A stretch of DNA of 64,000 bases from the NCBI GenBank assembly GCA_020912385.1, contig CP087217.1, forward strand, positions 1,922,001-1,986,000, read 5' to 3'. The notes beneath the pieces are model-generated. The model made no database searches and was not told the DNA's origin. It saw nothing but the letters and a program-made list of their open reading frames with translations. This stretch comes from Neofusicoccum parvum (taxonomy: Eukaryota; Ascomycota; Dothideomycetes; Botryosphaeriales; Botryosphaeriaceae). A program made the position numbers and the translations under genes. Positions 1 to 10,513 of the stretch are shown piece by piece; position 1 is the stretch's first letter; each line of letters opens with the position of its first letter.

Positions 1-99
1 CGTCCCATCCCTGCTCCCACCCCGCTCGCCCCTGGAAACCTACCCGGCGAAACTCGACCCCAGCCGCTTCCTTCCCGGCAGTCACAGCCGTCCGCGCAG

Positions 100-1147
100 A
101 TGGAGAAGATACAAGACAGCATCGCGGACCAGCTCTTCAGCACCGACGTCCCATGGTTCGTCGACGAGGTGCCGCCGCTGCAGCCGGCCATGCGGAAGCT
201 CCTGATCGAGTACGCGGGGGTGCCGCCCGAGGAGGTCGAGGCGCGTGTTTTGCAGGCTCGGAACGAGGCTTGGAGGGCGGTATGCAGTTGTTCCGCGGCA
301 GAGCGTGGTCGCCAGCTGATTTGATGTGATGTTCAGGCTCCGTTCCCCTGCGTGGGGTCCTTCCTGTTCGCGGAGCTGGCGCTGTCGACGTTTCCGGGGT
401 ACGCGGCGTTGGTCGAGAGGCTGAAGGGCGGGCAGAGGTATTTGGAGGTCGGGTGCGGGTTGGGGCAGGATGTTAGGATGGTGAGTTTGCGTTCTTGTCT
501 ACTTCTCGTTCAGTCCCCTCTTCGCCGTTAGAACCCCATCCATCCATCCCTCTTTTCCCCCATTCCTCCCCGCTGAACCCCACCAGCTCCTCCACTCCGG
601 CGCGCCCCCCTCCTCCCTTCACGCCACCGACCTCGTCCCCGGCCTCATCGCCGCCGGCCACACCCTCTTCGCCGACGCCGCCACCACCGCGCCCCTCTTC
701 CTGCCCGGCGTCGACTTCCTGGCGGCAGGACCGTCGTCCCCGCTCGCCCCCCTCGCCGCCTCCGTCGACGTCGTCCACGCCTCCATGTTCCTGCACTGCT
801 TCGACCGCCCCGCCCAGCGCCGCGCCGCCGCCCGCATCGCCGCGCTGCTGGCGCCGCGGCGGGGCAGCATGGTCGTTGGCAGGCAGGGTGGTGTCACGCT
901 GGGGTGCGGTCCGAGGGAGGAGGAGGTGAGGGGGCCGATGGGGCGGTTGGGCGGAGTGAGGAGGATGAATTGTTTGCATGATGAGAGGAGTTTGGTGGAG
1001 ATGTGGGAGGAGGTGGGGAGGGAGGCGGGGGGCAGGTGGGAGGTGAGGGTTGAGACGGAGGTGGTGGGGGAGGGGGATCGCGGGGGGTTGTATTTTGCCG
1101 GGGAGGATTATCGGTGGTTGAGGTTTGAGGTTGTTAGGTTGGAGTGA
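100..1147 (+). CDS. SAM-dependent methyltransferase, Trt5/AusD-like
   Basis: Three exons (100–279, 337–480, 587–1147) give 294 aa, and both introns have GT…AG ends. The glycine-rich SAM-binding motif YLEVGCGLGQDVR lies at residues 95–107. The N-terminal block with WFVDEVPPL and PPEEVEARV, then the FPCVGSFLFAEL block just before motif I, resembles the fungal meroterpenoid methyltransferases (Trt5/AusD type), which methylate a carboxyl or hydroxyl of a secondary metabolite. No polyketide synthase or terpene cyclase lies nearby, so the substrate is unknown. The last exon changes sharply from C-rich to G-rich codons near 890. The ATG at 100 is the first in frame and the protein looks full length. 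The family resemblance is by recognition; a general class I methyltransferase is the safe call. Confidence 0.85.
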
Positions 1148-1619
1148 GGTGTGTTGTGTAGGATTTAGCAGGTTTGATGTGTTAAATGGTAGATGAATTG
1201 TTTATGTGGCGTGTTTATCGGATGGAATGGTAACTCTATTGTCGACAGTATGCGCTGTTAGCTGGCATACATTAAAAGCCTTATAGTAAATTGGACGAGA
1301 CATACCGACACTAAATATTTGAGCTACTGAGAGACCCCGCAGCTCCCATAGCATATGCCCCACAGCGTACCTTTATCTTGTATCGTTCCTCGTCCGCCAC
1401 AAACTCCAAAGCTCAAACTTTATCTTCACAACGTATCAGCCTACAACACGTAGAATCATATGGTAGAAAAGAGGCTGTGGTTAGTAAACCCAGATAATCT
1501 ACGTGTGAAAGCTTCGAAGCGCTGGGATCGGAGCCAGGCATCTTCATGGGCACCCTACTCAATTCGGCGTAGCCCAGCTCTTTGGTGACATCCCGAATGA
1601 AAAGTTTGTTCTTCGAGGA
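1148..1619. other. intergenic, no gene seen
   Basis: No coding frame, RNA gene or repeat could be supported here. The base composition is more AT-rich than the preceding gene. Confidence 0.5.
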
Positions 1620-1979
1620 CTAAGACTTTCTGAGCCATATTCTGTTCCTGTCAGGCCTACCCTCCGATATCCTATGTATAAATTTCCCAGTTGGAATCGA
1701 AACATCAGCGGGTACAACGCTCAGAAAGGTGACCGAGACGCTGCCCAAGAGATATAGGTTGTCGTTTGATTTTAACAAGGTGTTTATTGAGAGATCGTAC
1801 CTTTTTTGAAACGCGCCTTCATGGTAAGACGAGGTTGCCTCGGCACTGATGGTCGTCTATGAATAAGAAAATATTTCGGCCACAGCTACGGACACCTTCG
1901 CCCAATCCTCGGAGTTGCCTTCAATAATGCAAAAGTAGCCATCGACTTCCAGGAAGCCAATCTGTACAGATTCGGCCAT
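1620..1979 (-). pseudogene. degraded coding relic with one in-frame TAG
   Basis: On the minus strand, an ATG at 1979 opens a frame that runs 120 codons to a stop at 1620–1622. It is interrupted only by a TAG at 1857–1859. Both halves have protein-like composition: the first contains FLEVDGYFCIIEGNSEDW, and the second ends with EGRPDRNRIWLRKS, which faintly recalls TPR-type repeat proteins. A single C-to-T change in a CAG codon would explain the stop, as repeat-induced point mutation would produce. No family could be assigned, and it may be a chance open frame. Confidence 0.22.
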
Positions 1980-4523
1980 GATGGTCTTTTTACCTCCAGT
2001 TCGCGATCACCAGCTTCCGCGAACCAAAACAAGGGAGCTGGCGGAGGAGGTGCACCAGCGCCATCCATTCGGCACAGCCGCAGACGTTTATGGGCCTAGC
2101 GGAGGTCCATGTTGGATCGTCCTAATGTTTACTTGTTGCATATGAAGATGTCGTCTTCGCTGTGAATTTGTTGATTAGTTTAATGAGCCCAGCCAACACC
2201 AGGAACACTTACAAATGGGATGAAGTACGGAGCGTATGCAACACCACTAATGATATGGAGTTCCAGGGTAAGAACATTAGCCGATAATGTAGGAGGAGAC
2301 GCCAACAACAAGGATGTTCTTACTCGGGGTAATTGCAGGGGAAGTGCTTCATGGCACACAGGGAAAGCGCCGCGATGTATGTGGGTCTCAACACCGACCC
2401 TATCTTTACTTCATCTTTCTCACGTGGCGGGAGATAGGCGTATCTCTGACAAAAGCTTGTTCCCGATCCTGCGACTGGCCATCGGGGGGGGGGGGGGGGG
2501 GCCTCATCCGAGCGGCCGTGCTGCCGGATCGGGTGCGGGTGCATATCTTGGCGCGAAACCCAACTGCCGCAGTGGGCAACACATGCCTCTACCAGTCCGA
2601 TACCCCGGATTCGTTGCGTCGGGTAAGGGCTGTTTGACTTTCCCCCGCGGCGCCAACGGTCCGGGTCGATGATCTGATGGACCATTCCTCGACCATAGCA
2701 TTGGGTCTCACTCGCTTGTTGGATTTCAAAACCTGGCTATGGAGGATTCGAACAGGGAAAGTCCCTACATGTACTTCCCACAACCTGGTGTAACTTGATC
2801 GTGGGGAAATTCTTGTGCTACATGCAGATGTGGGGTTTGCTTGCGTAATTTTAGCTCATCCCATCGGAGGATCTTCATCGCATGCACCACCCCGCTGGAA
2901 ATGGGTATCTACCACTTATAGATGACGGATGTATTAGAGCCACCACTACGGAAGTTTTCCCAACCAGTATGGATGAAACGTGAGAGTCGTGAAAGGCACG
3001 TTCCAACGACCACCGAGAGAGATACCGTTGAAGCAATCCCTCACCTCAAAATCTTGCTTCGCACATGTGGAAATTGAAAGCAACAGTGTTTATGATATAG
3101 ACGTATTCAATCGTAAAGTTCTACATTGGGGTCGAGACCTGGAAGAGTCGGGCCTGCGTTCCGCGATTAATCATCGTGGAGCGCTCCGATTCCCGAGCCA
3201 CTGTGGCGGAACCGGGTATCAACTTCGCTGTGTCTCGGTATGCATAGCTGTACAGAAGGTCGCGTTTGGGCCAGGATTCGGAATTGCATTTAGTCCGGTG
3301 AGAAGCTGACATCCGAAAGCAAAAAAAAAGTTTATTGAGCCGCGAGGCCCTGAAAGTGGGTGATATCCAATCAAACTGGGTCGTCCTGTAGACAGAAATT
3401 CTTTCCTTTGAGCCCGTGCAAGTCTATCTTCGAACAAGCCAAGGCATTGGCCATGACGCTCGGCAGTGAGCGAGTGACTGCGAGTCGACGGCCCGTTGAC
3501 GTCGAGCGGGTCAAGTGCCGACGACGACAACCTTTATTCCCGCCATCACGGGACATTTCCCCTATCCCAAGGAAAACGGGGCAGATCATCGTCGATCACA
3601 CCACTGCGGCCAGACTGGATGCCGCCACGGAAACTTCGAGAGCGCAGACAGCCCTGGACTGCACCGCACAGGGAACGCGGAAGCTGACTCTGGCAGCTGT
3701 GAGAGCCGGTGTGACTGCTCGAGTGACGAATTCATCCGCGCGTGGTCCGGCCTCAGCCCACGCGCACCGGCCCGCTGGACAGGAAGTCGCTAGATCCACC
3801 CATCTCGGACTGGATCGGCGTGGCGGATTAGAGCAGACGTACGCGTGCGGGTGGCGTCCGCAAAGAATTCTCCGAGCTTGGCGCTGCGTGGCGGAAATTA
3901 GGAATAAAAAAAAACACTGGGAGACTAGCACAGCCGAAATCCGTTCGCTAGCATCACTTAGCATTGTTTGCTATCGGTATTCGCCTGATCCAACGCTGAA
4001 GCCTGGCACCAAGTGTGGAGCCGAGTAAGTGGACGTGCAGGAGGGCCTTTGCCAGACCTGTGCAATCGCGGCGACCGGTGAGCTGAGGGTGGCAGGCTGG
4101 GTTTGAAATCCCCCAGCCAAGTTGAGGGCCATCAGTAATCAGCAAGGCCAGTCGCGCGGCCTCGTATGCGGGAAGGACAGCGAAAAGAAGAACTCAGTCC
4201 GGATGATCAAGCATTGGCCAAGGCTGCGCATCTCGTTTGCAGAAACATCTTCGAAGGAGCAAAGGATTGCGATTGCGCGTGCTGCAGCCAGGGGGCATCT
4301 GGGTGGGGTTTGCCGCTCACTCAGTGCGCGGAGAGTTGCGGTGTTTCAAAGCCACGTGGGGCAGCAGGTGCGCCTGGCACGCCTGACCGGCCGGCTGGAT
4401 TGGGACCAAGCGCAATGCGACTATCACTGGGCCAACTGGGCGGTGTGTGGTATTGTAAACATTCCCTAACTCATGAGGCTAATGGTATAATGCGCAGCGA
4501 ACAGCAACGAAGTCCTTCCCGGT
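1980..4523. other. long intergenic region, no supported gene
   Basis: About 2.5 kb holds several open frames of 60–222 codons on both strands. None shows a recognisable family, a sensible start context or consistent splicing. An 18-base G run lies at 2484–2501. An open segment near 2980–3309 (+) has moderately protein-like composition but lacks an ATG and was not called. Confidence 0.4.
2484..2501. repeat. poly(G) tract of 18
   Basis: An uninterrupted run of 18 G on the plus strand, in non-coding sequence. Its length may be inexact in the assembly because homopolymers of this size sequence poorly. Confidence 0.9.
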
Positions 4524-5323
4524 CTACAGTTTCTCCTGGCCGACCTTGGCGGCGTACTCCAGGCCCTCGATGACCTCCTTGGGCTGGCTGAGGAACGGCG
4601 AGTGCGAGCCGACCGACTTGAACGTGGGCGCGTCGGCGCCCAGCGCGGCCGCCATCTGCTGCTGGATGGGGAACGGCAGGGCCTGGTCGGCCTCGCAGAA
4701 GAAGTAGAAGCAGGGGATCTCGTGCCACGGCTCGTACGTGACCTCGTCGGTGAAGATGCGGGCCGAGTTGTGCTGGAGCTTCGAGATGGCGCTCTTCTGG
4801 CCGTCGGCGTCGACGTCGTGGTAGAAGACGACCTCGGGGGTCTGGGCGTGGCAGTAGTCGCCCTGCTTGTGGTCAGCGCCTCGTCTCGCGGCCATTGCAG
4901 CCCGGGACCACTCACGTCGAACTTCATCCACGGGAGGAACTGGCCGCCCAGCATGCCCTTGATGGTGGCACCCTTGGGCACGACGAACGCGGCCAGGTAG
5001 ACGAACATGATGACACCGCCCTTCTTGCCGGCCGCCTGGCGCTGCTTGTATCCCAGGCCCTCGACCGCGTTCTGGCCGACGAGACCGCCGTACGAGTGCA
5101 CGACCAGGACGACCTCCTTGCCCTCGTCGGCGAGCTTCTCGATGGCGGAGCGCACGGCGGCGGCATCGTCGGCGAGGCCCTTGGTGGGGGGCTCGGCGCC
5201 CACAGAGGGGTAGGCAACGCCCTCGGTGGCCCAGCCGCGGGCGTGGAGCTGCTCGCGGACGACGTCGTAGCAGTCGGGCGTGTGCCAGGCACCGGGCGCG
5301 AAGACGAGCGTGGGCTTGGACAT
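4524..5323 (-). CDS. alpha/beta hydrolase
   Basis: Two minus-strand exons (5323–4916 and 4862–4524) flank a 53-nt intron with GTGAG…CAG ends and give 248 aa. The nucleophile elbow VVHSYGG places the catalytic Ser at residue 77. The N-terminal FAPGAWHTPDCYD matches the oxyanion-loop region of small esterases related to salicylate-esterase/MenH-type hydrolases. The C-terminal VGSHSPFLSQP supplies the catalytic His. No signal peptide is visible, so the protein is probably cytosolic. It likely hydrolyses a small ester or amide, but the substrate cannot be read from the sequence. A TATA-like element lies about 130 bp upstream of the ATG. Confidence 0.9.
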
Positions 5324-6548
5324 GGTGGCGGCGGGTGAGCTGGTGAGCTGGCGAGCTGGCGGGCTGAGAGGTCTGGACGGCGTGCGAAGCGTGGAGCGGC
5401 GGGCGGGAGCTAGGGCTTGGTGTGCTGCGGAGAGGACGGGGCCTGGATCGGGTTATATGGGGCGCATGGTGCAGGTCGGCCGACGAGTCGCTATCCGCGC
5501 GGTGTGGTGCCTCATCCGACATCGTCGCGGCGGGCGGTGGGCAGTCGCGCGGCGCGAGTCAGGGCGTGCGGCGGCGCTGGACTACCGTTTCACCACGGCC
5601 GCTCCTGGCGTGGCCCGCGCCCGCTGTCGCAAGGCATGGGCTGGCCGTCGGGCGCAGGCGGAGTGGTGCGATTCAGGATCGAAGTGGCCTGCGGTGGTGA
5701 TTGAAGCTTCCTTCACGCCGCCCGCGGCTAGCATGGCGCGTGTAGGCGCGCGGGCTGTAATCTCGGGGCGTTGCAGGTGAGATTCCACGTGGCCGGGCTA
5801 TGCTGTTCGCGGGCGGCGTGTACCTGCGTCGCGGCCAAGGATGCCAGGTCGGCAGATCCAGCGGCGCGGGCAAACGGCGGCGGGCGCAAGCTTAATCCCA
5901 GCCCGCCCGCCGCCAGCCTCACCACCACAAATCACCGCCGCTGCTGTCTCCGCCACCCGACGCCCGCGGCCCCGGCCGCCCTGATCTCGGCCCACTGCCC
6001 CCCACCGCCCCGGCCGTTGCGCAGCCTGTCCGCTCACCCTCGGCCTCAATGGCCGCGGGCTCGTGCCGCTCACTGCCGCTTTGGGCCTGACAGCTCCTGG
6101 CGGATGCTAGCCGAACAGCCCCGGCGCAATGCTCATCTCCAAATGCCCGTTTGTGGATCCCTCGTCGCTCCGGATCCAACGGGTCTTCCTTGCTGCTGGG
6201 CCAGGAACAGCAAACGGACGGGACATCAAACGCCATCGCACCCCTTACGAGCTCCTGTGCGTCCTGCGGACCTTCTTCCGGCGCGCCTCTCGCTCTCGTG
6301 CGCCGAACAAGATGCAAGACGACCGGCATCCCCTTGGTCGCCACGCGGGGATCGACCAGCCTGCCTGAGAATGGTCGAGATTCCGCCCGCAGGCCACTCG
6401 CATTGTCTTGAGAGGCGATGACCCACCCCTAACGCCCCATTTTTGTCTCTTCTTCTCTGATCTCCCGGCCTTCCCAGCACTACTTGATCTGAGGCCTACC
6501 CTCGCCCACTCCTCCTCCCCCGACGAGACTCTGCGCGAATATGCTGTC
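5324..6548. other. intergenic between hydrolase and receptor
   Basis: A 1.2-kb divergent promoter region between the minus-strand hydrolase and the plus-strand receptor. It is GC-rich and contains only shadow open frames. The segment just before 6549 is pyrimidine-rich, as is common ahead of fungal start codons. Confidence 0.5.
5453..5459 (-). promoter_or_regulatory. TATA-like box of the alpha/beta hydrolase
   Basis: A CATATAA element on the minus strand, about 130 bp upstream of the hydrolase ATG at 5323. It was assigned by position and sequence only. Confidence 0.35.
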
Positions 6549-8012
6549 ATGCCGGCCGTGATACTCCCCCGGATCGCCCAGAATGTCCCCGACAAGGGCC
6601 CCCGCCTTGAGGCCATCACCACCGCCCTGCTGGTCCTGGCCACCTTCTTCGTCATCCTGCGCTTCGTCGCCCGCTACCGCCGCGGCCTCACCTATGGCCC
6701 GGACGACTGGATGATGGTTGTCTCGCTGGTATGCCTGATCCCGGCCCTTCCGCCGCCGCCGCAAAGCTAATCAACCTCGCAATTCCAGCTCTTCTGCTTC
6801 GGGTCTGGAGGTCTCAACTATGCCAGTATGCACGAACTGAAGTCTTCTTCGAATCCGTGAGCTGACCGTTCCACCAGTGATCAGCTGGGGTCTAGGCAGG
6901 CATGCCGCCATTCTCCCACAGGAGAATCTGGTCATGGTTCTTAAGGTGGGCACCCGCTCCACTGAGATGCTGAGTGTGGCCTCTAACTCTGCCAGCTCCT
7001 CGTTGCTTTCGAGTGTGTCTACTGCACTGCTGTTGCGCTAGTCAAGCTCTCGCTGCTTTTGATGTACATGCGCATCTTCCCCACCAAAGGCTTCAAGATC
7101 GGTGCATACATCCTCGGTTTCATGACCGTTGGCTGGTGCATCGCCATCAACTGTGTCAGCATCTTCCAGTGTCATCCCATCAAGAAAGCCTGGCTGCCGA
7201 CTATTCCGGGATCTTGCATCAACCTCAAAGCCTCCTTCATTGGCAACGCCGTCCCGAACATTCTCACCGATGTCGCCATCTTGTGTATGCCCATTGGTCA
7301 GGTTTGGAAGTTGCAAGTGACACCAACACAGCGCGCATCGCTGTGCTTCATGTTTCTGCTAGGTTCATTGTGCGTGCTGCCATCCAAAGTCCTTTGTGAA
7401 GCTCCTGGCTAACTCGTCTGCAGCGTGCTATTTGCCAGTATCTACCGCTTCACAACAATCATGCAGTTCCAACTTACGGACACAACTTGTACGTTCCTAC
7501 ATCACATCAGATGAAACCCTGTTGACTGACGCTCTTCAGGGACCCTCGCTACAGCATGCACATGGTGCGTCGTTGAAGTTGCCTCGGGAATCATCAGCGC
7601 TTGTCTCCCGACCCTGCGACCGCTCATGAAGATGGTATCCAGCCAGTTTGGCAGCAGCAGGGGCCGGTCCGGAAAGGGAACCACTGGAAACTTGTCCCGC
7701 AACACCGAGTTGGTCACCATCGGCGGCACCGGCGCTAAGCGTAGCCAAACGGGCGAGCGTCACTTCAAGCGCCTGGACGACGAGCTGGTCACCGTGGTCG
7801 AAGAAGGAAGCCACTACGGCAATTCGACCATGGTGACGAGGTCCCACTCGGCCCAACACAGCGACGGCTCATCATCAAGCGATCAAGTACCTTTGACGAG
7901 TATTATGGTGACCAAAGACGTACAATGGTCTGAGCGGAACGCTTCGGTTTCGGAGTCAAGGGGATCAAGTACAACAAGAGCAACGTACCAAGGACAGTAC
8001 CAACAGCGGTAG
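6549..8012 (+). CDS. Pth11-like rhodopsin-domain integral membrane protein (first of three)
   Basis: Six exons (6549–6728, 6789–6825, 6878–6945, 6996–7369, 7424–7488, 7540–8012) give 398 aa. The order of motifs is that of the fungal rhodopsin-domain family (the Pth11-like GPCR superfamily): a first membrane helix with LRFVARYRRG, then YGPDDWMM, the SWGLGRHAA loop, LLMYMRIFP and GSFVLFASIYRF, with about seven membrane helices before residue 270. Residues from 271 onward form a polar Ser/Thr-rich cytoplasmic tail, a plausible phosphorylation and signalling region. Such proteins are thought to sense surface or host cues at the plasma membrane. The ATG at 6549 was chosen because the protein then starts just before the first helix; an upstream in-frame ATG at 6408 would add an atypical 47-residue extension. 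Confidence 0.88.
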
Positions 8013-8452
8013 TACAAGAGGCGGATTTGAAAAGGAAACCAGTTAAGAGGCCATGTAATCAGAGATTCCCCTTTTGTCATTAGGACAGGTAATGTTTCGT
8101 CGGAGAAAAACCATCAAACGCATCATAATCCCGCACTTACGTGATCTCAAGACTCGCAGCACAGAGGCCATGAGATTACGAGAAATAATGCATGAAGCAT
8201 GAAGATCAGGGTTCGCACGGCCGGCATTGCAGGACCGTACCAATTGCAACAGCTGGGGTGTGAGGCTGGCGCGAGACACAGGCGGACGTTGCCGGTTTCC
8301 AGAATCTACCCGCAACCCACCACGTCTGAACAGACACGCTCCCGTCGGACCGACCGACCCTCAACCTGAGTTACGCGCCTCCTCCGACGGAAAACCGCGC
8401 ACTCTCCCTTTCACGGCCAACGTCTCGCCACAGATATCAAATTCTTCTGCGC
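8013..8452. other. intergenic, no gene seen
   Basis: This holds the 3′ flank of the receptor and then C-rich sequence. A plus-strand open frame of 196 codons (8227–8817) begins here, but its proline- and arginine-biased composition marks it as a shadow. Confidence 0.4.
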
Positions 8453-9035
8453 TCACTCCTCGTCCACCCCGGCCTCCAACGAACGTAGCACCGGCACCTC
8501 CGGCCACGCTTCCTCCACAAACCCCGGCGTGGCACCCGCCGGCGTCTCCTCCATACCGGAACTATCAGCACCCCGCCTGGATGAGAAGACGGAAGACCGG
8601 GAGCGCGAGGCCGCGGGCGGGGCACTGGGCGGATGTGGAGGGGAGGGGGTCGGCGGTGCAGGAGGGCGAGGTGGGCCGGCGTGCAGGCAGGCAGGCAGGC
8701 AGGCAGGCAGGCGGAGTAGTCGGGGAGGATGTCGGCGATGGTGGGTGTGTGGCGGTAGGAGGAGGGGCGGGGCTGGACGATGATTACGAGGGCGGAGGCG
8801 GTGGCGAGGGTGGATGAGCGACTGGTGGAGGTGGGGGGTTGGTGTCGTGGCTTGGCAGGGCGCCCGCTGCGGTGTGGGATGAGTCGCGCTGGAGACGAGA
8901 TCGCCGCTGTGGAATTTGAGTGGGAGTGGAGCGGGCGCGGGCTTGTCGATGGGCTTTGGTGCCTGGACGGCTGCTTTGGAGGGGTGGCTTGTAGGTCACA
9001 TGCGTGATGTTAAAGGCATCGAACTTGGGGTCCAT
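8453..9035 (-). CDS. possible two-exon hypothetical protein
   Basis: An ATG at 9035 starts a short exon (9035–9000). If a 37-nt GTGAC…CAG segment is removed, it joins an open frame of 170 codons (8962–8453), giving about 181 aa. The start (MDPKFDAFNITH), the segment APKPIDKPAPAPLPLKFHSG and the acidic end PEVPVLRSLEAGVDEE look like protein. The middle is proline/histidine-rich and crosses a CAGG microsatellite. The intron is shorter than any other in this window, and another frame in the middle also looks coding, so the exon structure is doubtful. No family was recognised. Confidence 0.2.
8684..8712. repeat. (CAGG)7 microsatellite
   Basis: Seven tandem CAGG units plus one base. If the tentative minus-strand gene is real, this repeat is translated and would be length-variable. 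Confidence 0.9.
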
Positions 9036-10513
9036 GATGGTATGTGGCTTGAACTTTGTGTTGTCTGCTATTCCTGCCTGTCTGGTAGTGTCCGAAGACT
9101 AGTGGGCGTTGAGACAGTTGCTGGTTTCAATGGTTGCGATCTGACCAGTTGCAATGCAGTAGCATTACCCAGCTTGAGCTGGCACGGCTGGTATCGCAGA
9201 ATTGTTTTAGTTTATCCACCTACCGATCACCGCTAGCATCAAGTTCAATCTGCTAGCGGTGGAAAGAAGTTTCTTGCTCTCGCGTCTGAAGTCACTTTCC
9301 CAAGCGATGCCGAAGCTTATGTCCGGCCGGTCTTTGGTCCGATCTCATGAGTCTGGCCGTGTTGATCATTGACGCGACACGAGGCGGCAACCACGAGTGA
9401 AGAAAAAAAGGCCCCACCAAATGTCCGAGTCGCCGCGGCGCAGGTCTCGCACCCGATTATGACGCGTCTTTACGGATTGTCGCCATTGTCAGTAAGCAAA
9501 GACGACCACAGGGGCGACTTGAGCGTTTTCGCTTTCGTCGTCGGTGAAGAGGCGTGCCGCCTCGTTGTTTGCCTCCATGGAACAGGTGGCGATCGGCAAT
9601 ATTGGGTGCGCATGGATCATGACTTACGTATGTACTTGAGAGTCGCGGGATCGGACCGCAGGATGTCCGAGTTGTGAGACACAAATAGGACAGCTGGAAC
9701 GGCAGATCTCGTGAAGAGAGAGATCGTTTGGCCGTTCGGTAGCGAGAAAGGCGTCTCAGTGTGTAAGATAGGAGTCTGCAAAGCGGTCGGCCGCCTCGGT
9801 GCTCAAGAAATGAGTTTACTGCCATTGCGAAGTTGATGGACCAATCATACGGTGTGCAATGACAGCAACTCGATGGCTATAGCCCCCCAATTCAGGAGGG
9901 CGTGGCGCGTTCCCGGGCGAATAGCTCTCCTGTTACCGACCCAATGAGGGAGAGGTCGGTCGAGGCGTGGAGATAAAAGCGCCGCAGGGCCCGAAATCAC
10001 GAACGAACGGGACCACATCTCGAGGCGATCAGCACTGGACACGAGTAAGTAGAGAGGATCGCTTCATGCGAACATGTGGGTGGGCGATGTTGTCCGGCAG
10101 GAGAGCGACACGGAGTAAATAAGGAGCCGGTAGAGTATAGATGGGCAACGTCTTTTCCTCTTCGTGCTGAGATCAGACGTTTGGACGGGGAGGCACAGGC
10201 CAGAAAGATGGCCTTTCATCCCGACTGTGGAGCCGACCGAGGAAGGAAGCACGTTTTTGTCTGCCGTCAGCCGTCAATGGCGATAGTCTCTGTGAAAAGC
10301 GCTGGGCATCATGTAAGTGGGTTCGCATTGAGGTGAGGTTCGGTGGCACGCGGTGAGGATGGCGAGGGCGGTGTTTGGCTGCAGACCCTGGCAGCTGGCC
10401 CGGGGCGTTTGAGCCGCAAGCTCGGCTACGGCCGCCCTCCGCTTCGTGGAGAAGCTGCCCAGTGCTCCTCCCGCCGTGGAGCAACACCAAGACGGCCCGA
10501 ACCCACCGCAGCC
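9036..10513. other. intergenic, no gene seen
   Basis: About 1.5 kb upstream of the orphan mitochondrial protein. The open frames present are short, mostly lack ATG starts and show no family features. Confidence 0.45.

Noticed and set aside
2746..2756. tRNA B-box-like sequence GGATTCGAACA on the minus strand
   Set aside because: No A-box, no acceptor-stem pairing and no anticodon arm could be found at tRNA distance.
3360..4028. 222-codon plus-strand open frame in the left intergenic region
   Set aside because: Arg/Ala/Thr-biased, no family, no promoter, and two other frames are open over the same stretch.
8227..8817. 196-codon plus-strand frame across the CAGG repeat
   Set aside because: Proline- then glycine-rich composition follows the base composition only; it overlaps the more protein-like minus frame.
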